Source of the DNA: Candidatus Nanoarchaeia archaeon
Lineage (GTDB): Archaea; Nanoarchaeota; Nanoarchaeia; SCGC-AAA011-G17; JAFCDX01
Length of the DNA stretch: 8,790 nucleotides
Direction: 5' to 3'
Assembly (NCBI GenBank): GCA_028717785.1
Contig: JAQUND010000063.1
Location: 1 to 8,790 of the forward strand
Shown here: piece after piece, positions 1 through 5,905 of the stretch
How positions within the stretch are numbered: the stretch's first letter is position 1
Layout of the letters: each line of letters starts with the position of its first letter
Translations under genes and position numbers: made by a program
Notes under the pieces: generated by a model
What the model was told of the DNA's origin: nothing
The model's input: only the letters and a program-made list of their open reading frames with translations
Database searches by the model: none

Positions 1-1
1 T

Positions 2-148
2 GATTTTTCTATGGATCTTGAAAAATTATTAGAGATTACAATACAAACTCGTACTTCTAGAAAGGTTCAAGAATATTTAAATAATAAATTAAAAGAAGTT
101 CAATTTTTTAGATCCAAATATTGTTCTAACCCTAGTTATAGTATTTAA
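2..148 (+). CDS. C-terminal end of an unidentified protein (partial, 5' end outside window)
   Basis: An open frame enters at the left edge and ends at TAA 146-148, giving 48 residues. The visible part is charged and probably helical in its middle (a TSRKVQEYLNNKLKEV segment), followed by a short tail ending in SNPSYSI. It has no catalytic motif, cysteine cluster or membrane segment that would identify a family. An internal ATG lies at 11-13, but no Shine-Dalgarno sequence precedes it, so this is more likely the tail of a longer gene than a small complete one. It converges on the minus-strand membrane-protein gene ending at 181, leaving a 32-bp gap. I do not recognise the product. The coding call rests only on the open frame and plausible composition. 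Confidence 0.4.
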   Translation, partial: DFSMDLEKLLEITIQTRTSRKVQEYLNNKLKEVQFFRSKYCSNPSYSI

Positions 149-154
149 ATTGTT

Positions 155-177
155 AAAAAAATAAAAAAAAGAAAAAA
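155..177 (-). terminator. T-rich transcription terminator
   Basis: Read on the minus strand, this is three runs of T (6, 8 and 7) broken only by single C and A bases. It begins four bases after the stop codon of the small membrane-protein gene. Archaeal RNA polymerase terminates at such oligo-U tracts without needing a hairpin, so this is a good candidate terminator for that minus-strand gene. On the plus strand the same bases are an A tract and would not end the left-edge gene in the same way. Confidence 0.6.
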
Positions 178-180
178 GAT

Positions 181-417
181 TTATTTTCTCTTCTTTTTAA
201 CTATTTTCGTAGTTTGTTTTTTCTTAGTATACATTAAAATGTAAATTATTGGTAATATTCCTAGTGTATTAAGAACTAATATTGCTACATACCAACCTTT
301 ATGTCCATTTCTTGCTGCATACCAAAGACCGATTCCTTTCCAAATAGTTTCCCAAATTACTGCAACCATAAGGAAAAACATAAAACCTGCACCTAAAGCA
401 GCTAATTCTCCTAACAT
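181..417 (-). CDS. Small two-helix membrane protein, DUF5652-like
   Basis: This 78-residue integral membrane protein has no known activity. Helix one covers about residues 6-22 (LAALGAGFMFFLMVAVIW). A Trp-rich linker follows (WETIWKGIGLWYAARNGHKGW, residues about 22-42), then helix two at about 43-62 (VAILVLNTLGILPIIYIL). The tail is very basic and Lys-rich (residues 65-78), probably cytoplasmic by the positive-inside rule. The pattern WKGIGLWxAARNxxKGW followed by LNTLGILPIIY matches, from memory, the DUF5652 family of small archaeal and candidate-phylum membrane proteins. The start is taken at ATG 415-417. A GTG at 424-426 is in frame, but it lies inside the Shine-Dalgarno sequence and would leave the ribosome no spacing. 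The gene is followed at once by a T-rich terminator and appears monocistronic. Confidence 0.8.
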   Translation of the reverse strand: MLGELAALGAGFMFFLMVAVIWETIWKGIGLWYAARNGHKGWYVAILVLNTLGILPIIYILMYTKKKQTTKIVKKKRK

Positions 418-423
418 TTTACA

Positions 424-431
424 CACCTCCT
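424..431 (-). promoter_or_regulatory. Strong Shine-Dalgarno sequence for the small membrane protein
   Basis: On the minus strand this reads AGGAGGTG and ends six bases before the ATG at 417, so GGAGG has 8-nt spacing. It is the best Shine-Dalgarno sequence in the window. It rules out the in-frame GTG at 424-426, which overlaps it, and so fixes the start codon. Confidence 0.75.
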
Positions 432-449
432 ATTAATATAATAAAGTAT

Positions 450-457
450 TTTTATAA
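450..457 (-). promoter_or_regulatory. Candidate TATA box for the small membrane protein
   Basis: The minus strand reads TTATAAAA, centred about 36 nt upstream of the ATG at 417. With the usual archaeal spacing of about 25 nt, transcription would begin near 428-431. That gives a very short leader just holding the Shine-Dalgarno sequence. In such AT-rich DNA a TATA-like string can occur by chance, so this is tentative. Confidence 0.35.
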
Positions 458-461
458 TATT

Positions 462-477
462 TGAACCATATAGTTCA
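462..477. promoter_or_regulatory. Near-perfect 16-bp palindrome, candidate operator
   Basis: The sequence TGAACCATATAGTTCA has arms TGAAC/GTTCA and an ATAT centre, with one mismatched pair (7 of 8 pairs match). It sits just upstream of the candidate TATA box of the small membrane-protein gene and downstream of the TrmB-type regulator gene. That is a sensible place for a repressor or activator to bind. No second copy was seen in the window, so the binding protein is unknown. Confidence 0.3.
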
Positions 478-550
478 TTATTATTTAATCATTTATTTCA
501 TTTAAATATTTATCTAAATTATTAAATAAAGATAAATAGTAATAATATTC

Positions 551-1306
551 TTATTTTTTCGAAACTTTCCAAATTAAATTAAAATAATCTAAATAACCTT
601 TAGCAATTTCTTTATCATGAATTAAAAATAAAACTGCATTTCTTTCTTTAATATGCCCAATAACTACATAATCTTTAAAAATTTCAATCCACATAGGGGA
701 AATAATATTTTTTGGAAGATATCTTACTTCTGTAAATAGCATTTCTTCTCTAACTTTTCCATAATCTTGAACATTACTATCATAAATATATTTACATTTA
801 ATTCCTTTTTTTATTCTTTTTTTATGCCAATCTAAAAGAAAACCTTCAATTAGTTCATTTCCTATTCTAGGAGCACCAATAATGTATTGAGTTTCATCTT
901 TTTGTAAAGTTAATAATATTTTTTCATAAACTGATTTTATTCCCCTTAAACCCTCATAAATCTCAGAATGGATAGTATCTTCTCCTAATTTTTTAATATT
1001 TTTCAATTCTGGAAGAATTTTTTGTATTTCATTTTCTTGTTCTTTAATTTTATTTTGTTTTTCTCTTAAAAATTCTTTTAAAAAAGATGGATCAGAAGCA
1101 GTAAAATACTTTTTATTAGATTTGATTACATAAGAAACAAGTCCTTTTTGAATTAATTTGTCTAAAAATTCATAAACTTTTGAAGCATGGATTTCAGCTT
1201 TTCTTACTATTTGGGTTGTAGTTGTTTGTCCTAATTTAAGTAAGGTTAAATAAATTTTAATTTCTGTTTTTGTTAATCCAATTTCTTCTAATATTTGGGT
1301 GTTCAT
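551..1306 (-). CDS. TrmB-family transcriptional regulator (short form)
   Basis: This 251-residue DNA-binding regulator has an N-terminal winged helix at residues about 1-70. It includes the TrmB-type pattern GLTKTEIKIYLTLLKLGQ, a recognition region TQIVRKAEIHASKVYEFLDKL and a wing around KGLVSYVIKSNKKYFTA. A charged helix follows at about 75-105 (KEFLREKQNKIKEQENEIQKIL), probably a dimerising coiled coil. The C-terminal alpha/beta domain (about 113-251) starts with the characteristic EIYEGLRGIKSVYEKIL. The protein lacks the extra sugar-binding domain of full-length TrmB (about 340 residues), so a sugar effector should not be assumed. ATG 1304-1306 has no Shine-Dalgarno sequence but does have a TATA box 26 nt upstream, suggesting a leaderless mRNA. 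It is divergent from the radical SAM gene, a common arrangement for a local regulator and its target, and may also control itself. Confidence 0.88.
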   Translation of the reverse strand: MNTQILEEIGLTKTEIKIYLTLLKLGQTTTTQIVRKAEIHASKVYEFLDKLIQKGLVSYVIKSNKKYFTASDPSFLKEFLREKQNKIKEQENEIQKILPELKNIKKLGEDTIHSEIYEGLRGIKSVYEKILLTLQKDETQYIIGAPRIGNELIEGFLLDWHKKRIKKGIKCKYIYDSNVQDYGKVREEMLFTEVRYLPKNIISPMWIEIFKDYVVIGHIKERNAVLFLIHDKEIAKGYLDYFNLIWKVSKK

Positions 1307-1328
1307 ATAAAAAGAAAAGTATAATTAC

Positions 1329-1336
1329 TATTTAAA
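1329..1336 (-). promoter_or_regulatory. TATA box of the TrmB-type regulator gene
   Basis: The minus strand reads TTTAAATA, a close match to the archaeal box A. It is centred about 26 nt before the ATG at 1306. Transcription would therefore begin at or within a base or two of the start codon, consistent with a leaderless mRNA and the absence of a Shine-Dalgarno sequence. Confidence 0.6.
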
Positions 1337-1346
1337 TCTTATTAAT

Positions 1347-1367
1347 TTAACCCCCAAAGTAGGTGAA
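1347..1367. promoter_or_regulatory. GC-rich imperfect dyad between divergent promoters, candidate operator
   Basis: TTAACC, nine bases and GGTGAA form an inverted repeat matching at 5 of 6 positions per arm. The spacer includes a run of C. It is the only G/C-rich patch in an otherwise almost pure A/T spacer. It lies about 10 bp upstream of the regulator's TATA box and about 6 bp upstream of the radical SAM TATA box. A protein bound here could act on both promoters, and the adjacent TrmB-type regulator is the obvious candidate. The site does not match a TrmB operator that I can recall with certainty. Confidence 0.35.
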
Positions 1368-1373
1368 TAAATA

Positions 1374-1383
1374 TTATATATAA
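1374..1383 (+). promoter_or_regulatory. TATA box of the radical SAM gene
   Basis: TTATATATAA is centred about 24 nt before the ATG at 1402. This is the spacing expected if transcription starts at the initiation codon. The stretch between box and ATG has no Shine-Dalgarno sequence, so a leaderless transcript is likely. Confidence 0.6.
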
Positions 1384-1401
1384 TTTTAAAACTTCTTTTT
1401 T

Positions 1402-2454
1402 ATGGTTAATAGACAATATACTCCAATTTTGAAAGCATCTTCTTATTATTTGGAGGATGTTTTGGAATTGAGATTAGATGAAAGAGCAAAAAATGGACAA
1501 ATTTCTTTCATTTTATTGAATCAACCACCTATTTGTGATGCTCATTGTAGGAGATGTTTTATGCCCAATAATAGAAGACAACTTGGAAAGAATGAAGCAT
1601 TAACTTTAGATGAGTCTAAACAAATTTTATATAATGCAAGAAAAAATGGTGCATTATGTTTAGAAATTTCAGGAGAGGGTGAACCAACTCTAAATAAAAA
1701 TTTACCTGAATTAATTAGATATGCAAATAATCTTGAATATTTAACTACCCTAATTACCAATGGGCATAGTTTAACAGAAGAGCAAATAAAAATTTATAAT
1801 CAATTAAATGTAACATTAGTTTTTAGTCATTATTCTCTTAATAAAAAAAAGTATGAGTTAGATAATAAAACTCCTGGAAGTTTTGATAAAAAAATGAAAA
1901 ATTTAGAAATTGCTAGTAGAATATTTAAAGAATCTATTGAACATATTAATAAATTTAAAGTTTATAGGTTGGCTGTTCATACTACCTTACAAAAAGATAA
2001 TATTCAAGATGCATTAGATTTAAAGGAATATTGTAATAATAATAAAATTTTCTTTAGTATAGCTCCTTTAGCTCAAACTGGTTGTGCTATTAATAATCCT
2101 AATATGAAATTAGAAGAAATAGTAAATTTTTTTGGTAAAGAAATTCCATTAAGTCAAGTACCAAATTTATTAGGGGATAATTCGATAATTCATTCTCATA
2201 GTTCTGCTAAAGAATTAGGTAGGGAAGTATGTGGGACCTGTTTTTATGGATTAAACATAGGTTATGAGGGTGCACTTTTATTTGATGCTCATTCTGGATA
2301 TGAAATTGGGAATAAGTTAGGAAATATAAAAACAATTTCATTTCAAGAAATTATGAAAAAAAGAAGAAAAATATCTAAACTTTTATTTGAAAATGTTAAT
2401 AATTTTTGTCCAGTTAGAGATTCAAAATGGGATGAATTTATAAAAAAGTTTTAA
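1402..2454 (+). CDS. Radical SAM enzyme with a degenerate SPASM/twitch-like C-terminus
   Basis: This 350-residue protein carries the radical SAM iron-sulfur motif CX3CX2C at Cys45, Cys49 and Cys52 (ICDAHCRRCF). These residues bind the [4Fe-4S] cluster that cleaves S-adenosylmethionine to a 5'-deoxyadenosyl radical. The SAM-binding GGE-type motif appears as GEGEP (residues 91-95), and LITNG lies further along the barrel. After the TIM-barrel part (about 35-240) is a C-terminal region with Cys277 and Cys280 (VCGTCFYGLNIGYEGALLF), then GNKLGNIKTISFQEI, and Cys336 (FCPVRD). The layout resembles a SPASM or twitch auxiliary-cluster domain, but only three cysteines are evident, so at most one auxiliary cluster is likely. 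The substrate cannot be named. SPASM relatives modify peptides or proteins, but no precursor peptide gene is visible nearby. The gene is divergent from a TrmB-type regulator and has its own TATA box. Confidence 0.85.
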   Translation: MVNRQYTPILKASSYYLEDVLELRLDERAKNGQISFILLNQPPICDAHCRRCFMPNNRRQLGKNEALTLDESKQILYNARKNGALCLEISGEGEPTLNKNLPELIRYANNLEYLTTLITNGHSLTEEQIKIYNQLNVTLVFSHYSLNKKKYELDNKTPGSFDKKMKNLEIASRIFKESIEHINKFKVYRLAVHTTLQKDNIQDALDLKEYCNNNKIFFSIAPLAQTGCAINNPNMKLEEIVNFFGKEIPLSQVPNLLGDNSIIHSHSSAKELGREVCGTCFYGLNIGYEGALLFDAHSGYEIGNKLGNIKTISFQEIMKKRRKISKLLFENVNNFCPVRDSKWDEFIKKF

Positions 2455-2523
2455 ATGGGGAAATTTAATTATATTTTATATATACTTCAATATATATTTT
2501 ACAGTAAATTGCAACTTGCAAGG

Positions 2524-2533
2524 TGTGCGCACA
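2524..2533. promoter_or_regulatory. Perfect 10-bp palindrome TGTGCGCACA upstream of a TATA box
   Basis: TGTGCGCACA equals its own reverse complement and contains six G/C bases, which stands out in this AT-rich DNA. It ends three bases before the TATA box at 2537-2544, where a transcription factor could help or block TBP/TFB. It cannot make a stable RNA hairpin, because there is no room for a loop, so a DNA-binding site is the more likely role. Confidence 0.35.
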
Positions 2534-2536
2534 GCA

Positions 2537-2544
2537 TTTATAAA
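2537..2544 (+). promoter_or_regulatory. TATA box of the homing endonuclease gene
   Basis: TTTATAAA is centred about 25 nt before the ATG at 2566, the same geometry as the other leaderless genes here. It supports 2566 as the true start rather than the in-frame ATG at 2455 that abuts the radical SAM stop codon. Confidence 0.6.
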
Positions 2545-2565
2545 GGAAATTTAATTATAATCCTT

Positions 2566-3579
2566 ATGCAAGTTGATCTTTATAATCTTATTATAAATGA
2601 AAAGGGGATTTGTGTTAAAATCTCAGAAGAATTCAAAAATTTATTAATTAATCAAATTAAAGAAAAATTTCATTCTTTATCAAATTATCAAAAAATAAAA
2701 AGATCCAATATTAAATATATTACTCTTAAAGCTGCATTAAAACGTGGAAAGACCATTTCAATTAAAATTCTTTTATATTTAATTCAAGATTTAGATATAA
2801 ATAAAGAAGAATTATATAAAAATATAATTTATTTTAGGTTGAATGGTGGAAGAATTAATTGTTACATTCCAAGATATATTAAATTAGATAAGCAATTTAT
2901 TAAGGGATTTTCTTTATACCTTGCTGAAGGAGATACAGGACTTAGTGGAAAAACTATTCCAGATAAATTTAGATTAACTAATACAGATTTACCAATAATA
3001 TTTTATTTTAGGAATATAATACTAAACTATTTTAATCAAAAACAAGAAGATATAAAATACTATATTTATTTACCTAAAAATTATAAGTATACTATTTCAG
3101 AATTTTGTAAACTACTTAATGTAAATAAAAATAATTTACACATTTACTATGACAATACTGTAACTATACCAAAATATAGGATTTCTTTAGAAAGAAAAAT
3201 ATTCTTATTAATATTCTTAAAGTTAGATATTATCATTAAAAATTTATGTTTAAATAATAGTGAACTAGCTTCTGCTTATTTAGAAGGATTAAGCGCAGGA
3301 GAAGGAACCGCTTATTGTAATAAAATGAAATATGTAAGAATAGAAATGAAAAATCCAAGAGAAATGAAATATGTTTCTAGTCTTTTAAATTTATTAAATA
3401 TTAATCATAAATTATACGAAAGAAATACAAGAAAGAATATGTGGAATGTTTGTATTTCTAGAAAAGAAAATTTAGATAAATTTGCTAAATTAATTGGTTT
3501 TAGTTTATGTAAAAAAAGACAAGATATTTTAGATAAGATCGTTAATTCTTATTTGTTAAATTCAGCTTCTACATCATAA
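2566..3579 (+). CDS. Free-standing LAGLIDADG homing endonuclease (two motifs)
   Basis: This is a 337-residue, Asn/Lys/Ile/Tyr-rich protein. Motif one is GFSLYLAEGD at residues 114-123 and motif two is YLEGLSAGEG at 238-247. The acidic residues at the catalytic positions (Glu121, Glu246) are both kept, so a single chain could form the two-fold LAGLIDADG core and cut both DNA strands at a long target. Residues about 30-95 look helical and may be an HTH-like DNA-binding part (LKRGKTISIKILLYLIQDLDI). Such enzymes promote spread of their own gene; some archaeal relatives may be domesticated regulators. The start at 2566 is chosen for its TATA box 25 nt upstream. The frame is open back to ATG 2455 (37 more codons, no Shine-Dalgarno), giving an alternative 374-residue product. 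The gene follows the radical SAM gene, interrupts no host gene, and overlaps the 3' end of ppsA by 31 bp in opposite orientation. Confidence 0.82.
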   Translation: MQVDLYNLIINEKGICVKISEEFKNLLINQIKEKFHSLSNYQKIKRSNIKYITLKAALKRGKTISIKILLYLIQDLDINKEELYKNIIYFRLNGGRINCYIPRYIKLDKQFIKGFSLYLAEGDTGLSGKTIPDKFRLTNTDLPIIFYFRNIILNYFNQKQEDIKYYIYLPKNYKYTISEFCKLLNVNKNNLHIYYDNTVTIPKYRISLERKIFLLIFLKLDIIIKNLCLNNSELASAYLEGLSAGEGTAYCNKMKYVRIEMKNPREMKYVSSLLNLLNINHKLYERNTRKNMWNVCISRKENLDKFAKLIGFSLCKKRQDILDKIVNSYLLNSASTS

Positions 3580-5864
3580 ACATCGAATCTAACTTTGTTA
3601 ACAACATCTGGATTAACTGAAATACTAGTTATTCCTTCTTTAACTAAGAATTTTACTATTTCTGGATACTCTGATGCAGATTGACCACATAAAGATACAG
3701 TTATACCTTTAGCAGTAAACGTTGAAATAATATTATGAATTGCTTTTAGTACGGCTGGATTTCTTTCATCAAAATAACCCATTCTTCCTAATCTTGAAGA
3801 ATCTCTATCAACACCTAAACATAATTGAGTTAAATCATTGGATCCAATAGAAACACCATCAACATCTAATTCAGCAAATTCTTCAGGTATTAAAGCCATT
3901 GAAGGAACTTCTGCCATTAAATAAATTTTAAATTCATTATTTCTTTCAAGACCAACTTGCTTCATAATTTCTAAACATTTTTTAACTTCATCAACTGTTC
4001 TTACAAAAGGTAACATAACATAAACATTTTTGTATTCTTCTCTAACTTTTAAAATTGCTTTACATTCTAATTTGAAAGCTTCTTTAAATTCTTCACTAAC
4101 ATATCTTGATACTCCTCTCCAACCAATCATTGGATTATCTTCATGAGGTTCAAATTCTTCTCCGCCTTTAAGGTCTTTATATTCATTAGTTTTAAAATCA
4201 GAGAATCTTACAATCATCGGTTTATTTTCTATATTAGAAGCAACTTTTTTTATTCCTTCATATAATTCATCAATATATTTATTTTGTTGTCCTGTTCTTA
4301 TTAAATAATTTGGATGTTCTCCAACTTTATCACTAATTACGAATTCTAATCTCATTAATCCAATTCCATCAAAATACAGATCTTTATACTGATCAATTTT
4401 ATCTGGTTCACCAAGATTCATATAAATTTTAGTTTTAGTTTCTCTGTAAGGATAATCAATTTTTTCTTTTTTAGATTCTTCTAATTGTAATTTTCCTTTG
4501 TATACTTTTCCATTTGTTCCATCAACAGTAAGAGTATCTCCTTCTTTGAATATTTTAGTTGCTTTTTCTGTTCCAACAATACATGGAATTCCCATTTCTC
4601 TAGAAACAATTGCAGCGTGTGAAGTTAATCCGCCTTCATCTGTAATTATTGCAGATGCTTTTTGCATTGCAACTACAAAATCAGGATTAGTCATTACAGT
4701 AACTAAAATATCTCCCTTTTGTATTTTATTTAAATCAGCAATATCATAAACTATTTTTACAGTACCACTACCAATTCCAGGACTAGCACCAAGACCAGTT
4801 AAAATTGGAGTTGCATTAATATCTCCATGAGTTTTTGCAATATTTACTTTAGCTTCTGTTGTTACAGATCTTGTTTGAACAATGTAAACACGTCCATGTT
4901 CAATTGCATATTCAACATCTTGTGGTTTACCATAATGTTTTTCTAATCTTTTTCCAATTTCTGCTAATTTTATAATAATTTCATCTGGAATTTTTTGTTC
5001 TTTAGCTTTAGCTGGACTTAATTGTACTTTATTTGTTCTTCTTAAAACTTCATCTCGAGCATACATCCAAGATTGATAAGCTATTTTTTTATCTTTAATT
5101 TCATAAGTATTTTTATCTACAATATAAGTATCAGGGGTTATTTGTCCACCAACAATTGCCTCTCCTAATCCAAATCCTGTTTCTATTACAACTTCATTTT
5201 TATTATTTGTTGCAGGATTAATTGAAAACATAACACCTGAAGATTCAGAATCAATCATTTTTTGTACTACAACTGCAATTAGTACTTTATCATGTGGAAA
5301 ATTATTTTTTGTTCTATAATAAATTGCTCTAGCTGTAAATAAAGAAGCCCAACATCGTTGAACAGCTCTAACAACATTATCATTACCTTTAATATTCAAA
5401 AAAGTTTCTTGTTGTCCTGCAAAACTTGTTTCAGGTAAATCTTCTGCAGTTGCACTTGAACGAACAGCAACCCAAGGAATATCACGACCAGCTTTTATAA
5501 TATCTAAAGCACTTTTTGAAGCACTTCTAAAAATTGAAAGATCAACAGAAATATTTTCATAAGCATTTTTAATATCATCAATTATTTGTTCAGGAACTTC
5601 TTTATCTAAAATTGAATCTTGAATTTTTTTAGCAGTTTTTTCTAATTTATCTGTATCTTGTATATCTAAATCTTCAAGTAATTTGTAAATTGTTTTATTT
5701 AATCTGGTTGTTTCTAAAAAATCTTTGAAAGCTTGAGCAGTTACAACAAAACCTGGAGGAACTGGAAATTTAAGATTATACATAATTCCTAGATTTAATC
5801 CTTTACCACCAACTATACCAATATCATCCTCAGAAATATCCTTAAACCAAATTACGTTGCTCAT
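3549..5864 (-). CDS. ppsA: Phosphoenolpyruvate synthase (pyruvate, water dikinase)
   Basis: This 771-residue cytoplasmic enzyme makes phosphoenolpyruvate from pyruvate, ATP and water, releasing AMP and phosphate. It is the entry step of gluconeogenesis from pyruvate. The ATP-grasp nucleotide-binding part spans about residues 1-335, with GGKGLNLG (19-26), VAVRSSATAEDLPETSFAGQ (132-151) and ETGFGLGEAIVGG (228-240). The swivelling phosphohistidine domain has GGLTSHAAIVSREMGIPCIVG with catalytic His416. The C-terminal PEP/pyruvate barrel includes GIGLMRLEF, SIGSNDLTQL and SLCGQSASEYPE with catalytic Cys726. Length is close to the 792 residues of the E. coli enzyme and all active-site blocks are intact. 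ATG 5862-5864 follows the Shine-Dalgarno sequence GAGGTG. It lies 41 bp downstream of rpl10e with no obvious terminator between, so it may share that transcript. Its 3' end overlaps the convergent endonuclease gene. Confidence 0.96.
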   Translation of the reverse strand: MSNVIWFKDISEDDIGIVGGKGLNLGIMYNLKFPVPPGFVVTAQAFKDFLETTRLNKTIYKLLEDLDIQDTDKLEKTAKKIQDSILDKEVPEQIIDDIKNAYENISVDLSIFRSASKSALDIIKAGRDIPWVAVRSSATAEDLPETSFAGQQETFLNIKGNDNVVRAVQRCWASLFTARAIYYRTKNNFPHDKVLIAVVVQKMIDSESSGVMFSINPATNNKNEVVIETGFGLGEAIVGGQITPDTYIVDKNTYEIKDKKIAYQSWMYARDEVLRRTNKVQLSPAKAKEQKIPDEIIIKLAEIGKRLEKHYGKPQDVEYAIEHGRVYIVQTRSVTTEAKVNIAKTHGDINATPILTGLGASPGIGSGTVKIVYDIADLNKIQKGDILVTVMTNPDFVVAMQKASAIITDEGGLTSHAAIVSREMGIPCIVGTEKATKIFKEGDTLTVDGTNGKVYKGKLQLEESKKEKIDYPYRETKTKIYMNLGEPDKIDQYKDLYFDGIGLMRLEFVISDKVGEHPNYLIRTGQQNKYIDELYEGIKKVASNIENKPMIVRFSDFKTNEYKDLKGGEEFEPHEDNPMIGWRGVSRYVSEEFKEAFKLECKAILKVREEYKNVYVMLPFVRTVDEVKKCLEIMKQVGLERNNEFKIYLMAEVPSMALIPEEFAELDVDGVSIGSNDLTQLCLGVDRDSSRLGRMGYFDERNPAVLKAIHNIISTFTAKGITVSLCGQSASEYPEIVKFLVKEGITSISVNPDVVNKVRFDVYDVEAEFNK

Positions 5865-5867
5865 TTA

Positions 5868-5873
5868 CACCTC
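5868..5873 (-). promoter_or_regulatory. Shine-Dalgarno sequence of ppsA
   Basis: The minus strand reads GAGGTG, with GAGG placed five bases from the ATG at 5864. It fixes the start and shows that ppsA is translated from a leadered or polycistronic mRNA. A TATA-like TTTTAAAG lies near 5895-5902 and could give ppsA its own very short leader, but that is weak. Confidence 0.65.
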
Positions 5874-5905
5874 TAATTTATATAAATTTTAATCCTTTAA
5901 AAGCC

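Larger units (their letters stand above)
2512..2575 (+). promoter_or_regulatory. Inverted repeat bracketing the endonuclease promoter and covering its start codon
   Basis: CAACTTGCA (2512-2520) is perfectly complementary in inverted orientation to TGCAAGTTG (2567-2575), with 46 bases between. The distal arm begins at the T of the ATG at 2566. The TATA box lies between the arms. A long mRNA reading through from the radical SAM gene could fold the start codon into this stem. A transcript starting at the internal TATA box would lack the left arm and leave the ATG free. That control logic is inference; the repeat itself is directly visible. Confidence 0.45.

Noticed and set aside
424..426. GTG start for the small membrane protein
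   Set aside because: The GTG is part of the Shine-Dalgarno sequence AGGAGGTG, which is correctly spaced for the ATG at 415-417. It adds only Met-Cys-Lys before the family-like N-terminus.
1542..1760. Minus-strand open frame of about 72 codons inside the radical SAM gene
   Set aside because: It is antisense to the conserved cysteine-motif region of a clear gene, has no ribosome-binding site or promoter, and its translation has no recognisable pattern.
2470..2501. Nine-base direct repeat TATATTTTA (2470-2478 and 2493-2501), possible target-site duplication or terminator
   Set aside because: Such A/T-only repeats are expected by chance here. The copies do not bracket the endonuclease gene, and no strong T run follows.
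2524..2533. TGTGCGCACA as a terminator hairpin for the radical SAM gene
   Set aside because: A perfect palindrome with no spacer cannot form a hairpin of more than three pairs, and no U tract follows it.
2455..2565. Extra 37 codons in frame with the endonuclease, starting at an ATG that abuts the radical SAM stop codon
   Set aside because: There is no Shine-Dalgarno before 2455, the translated stretch is low-complexity (Ile/Tyr/Leu) with no family match, and it contains a TATA box at the correct distance from the internal ATG at 2566. It is kept only as an alternative start.
4498..4749. Plus-strand open frame of about 83 codons inside ppsA
   Set aside because: It is antisense to the strongly conserved phosphohistidine domain. 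The openness follows from the codon use of ppsA.
3549..5864. Intein or intron associated with the homing endonuclease in ppsA or the radical SAM gene
   Set aside because: Both host proteins are continuous with all family motifs in order, and the endonuclease protein has no intein splicing blocks.
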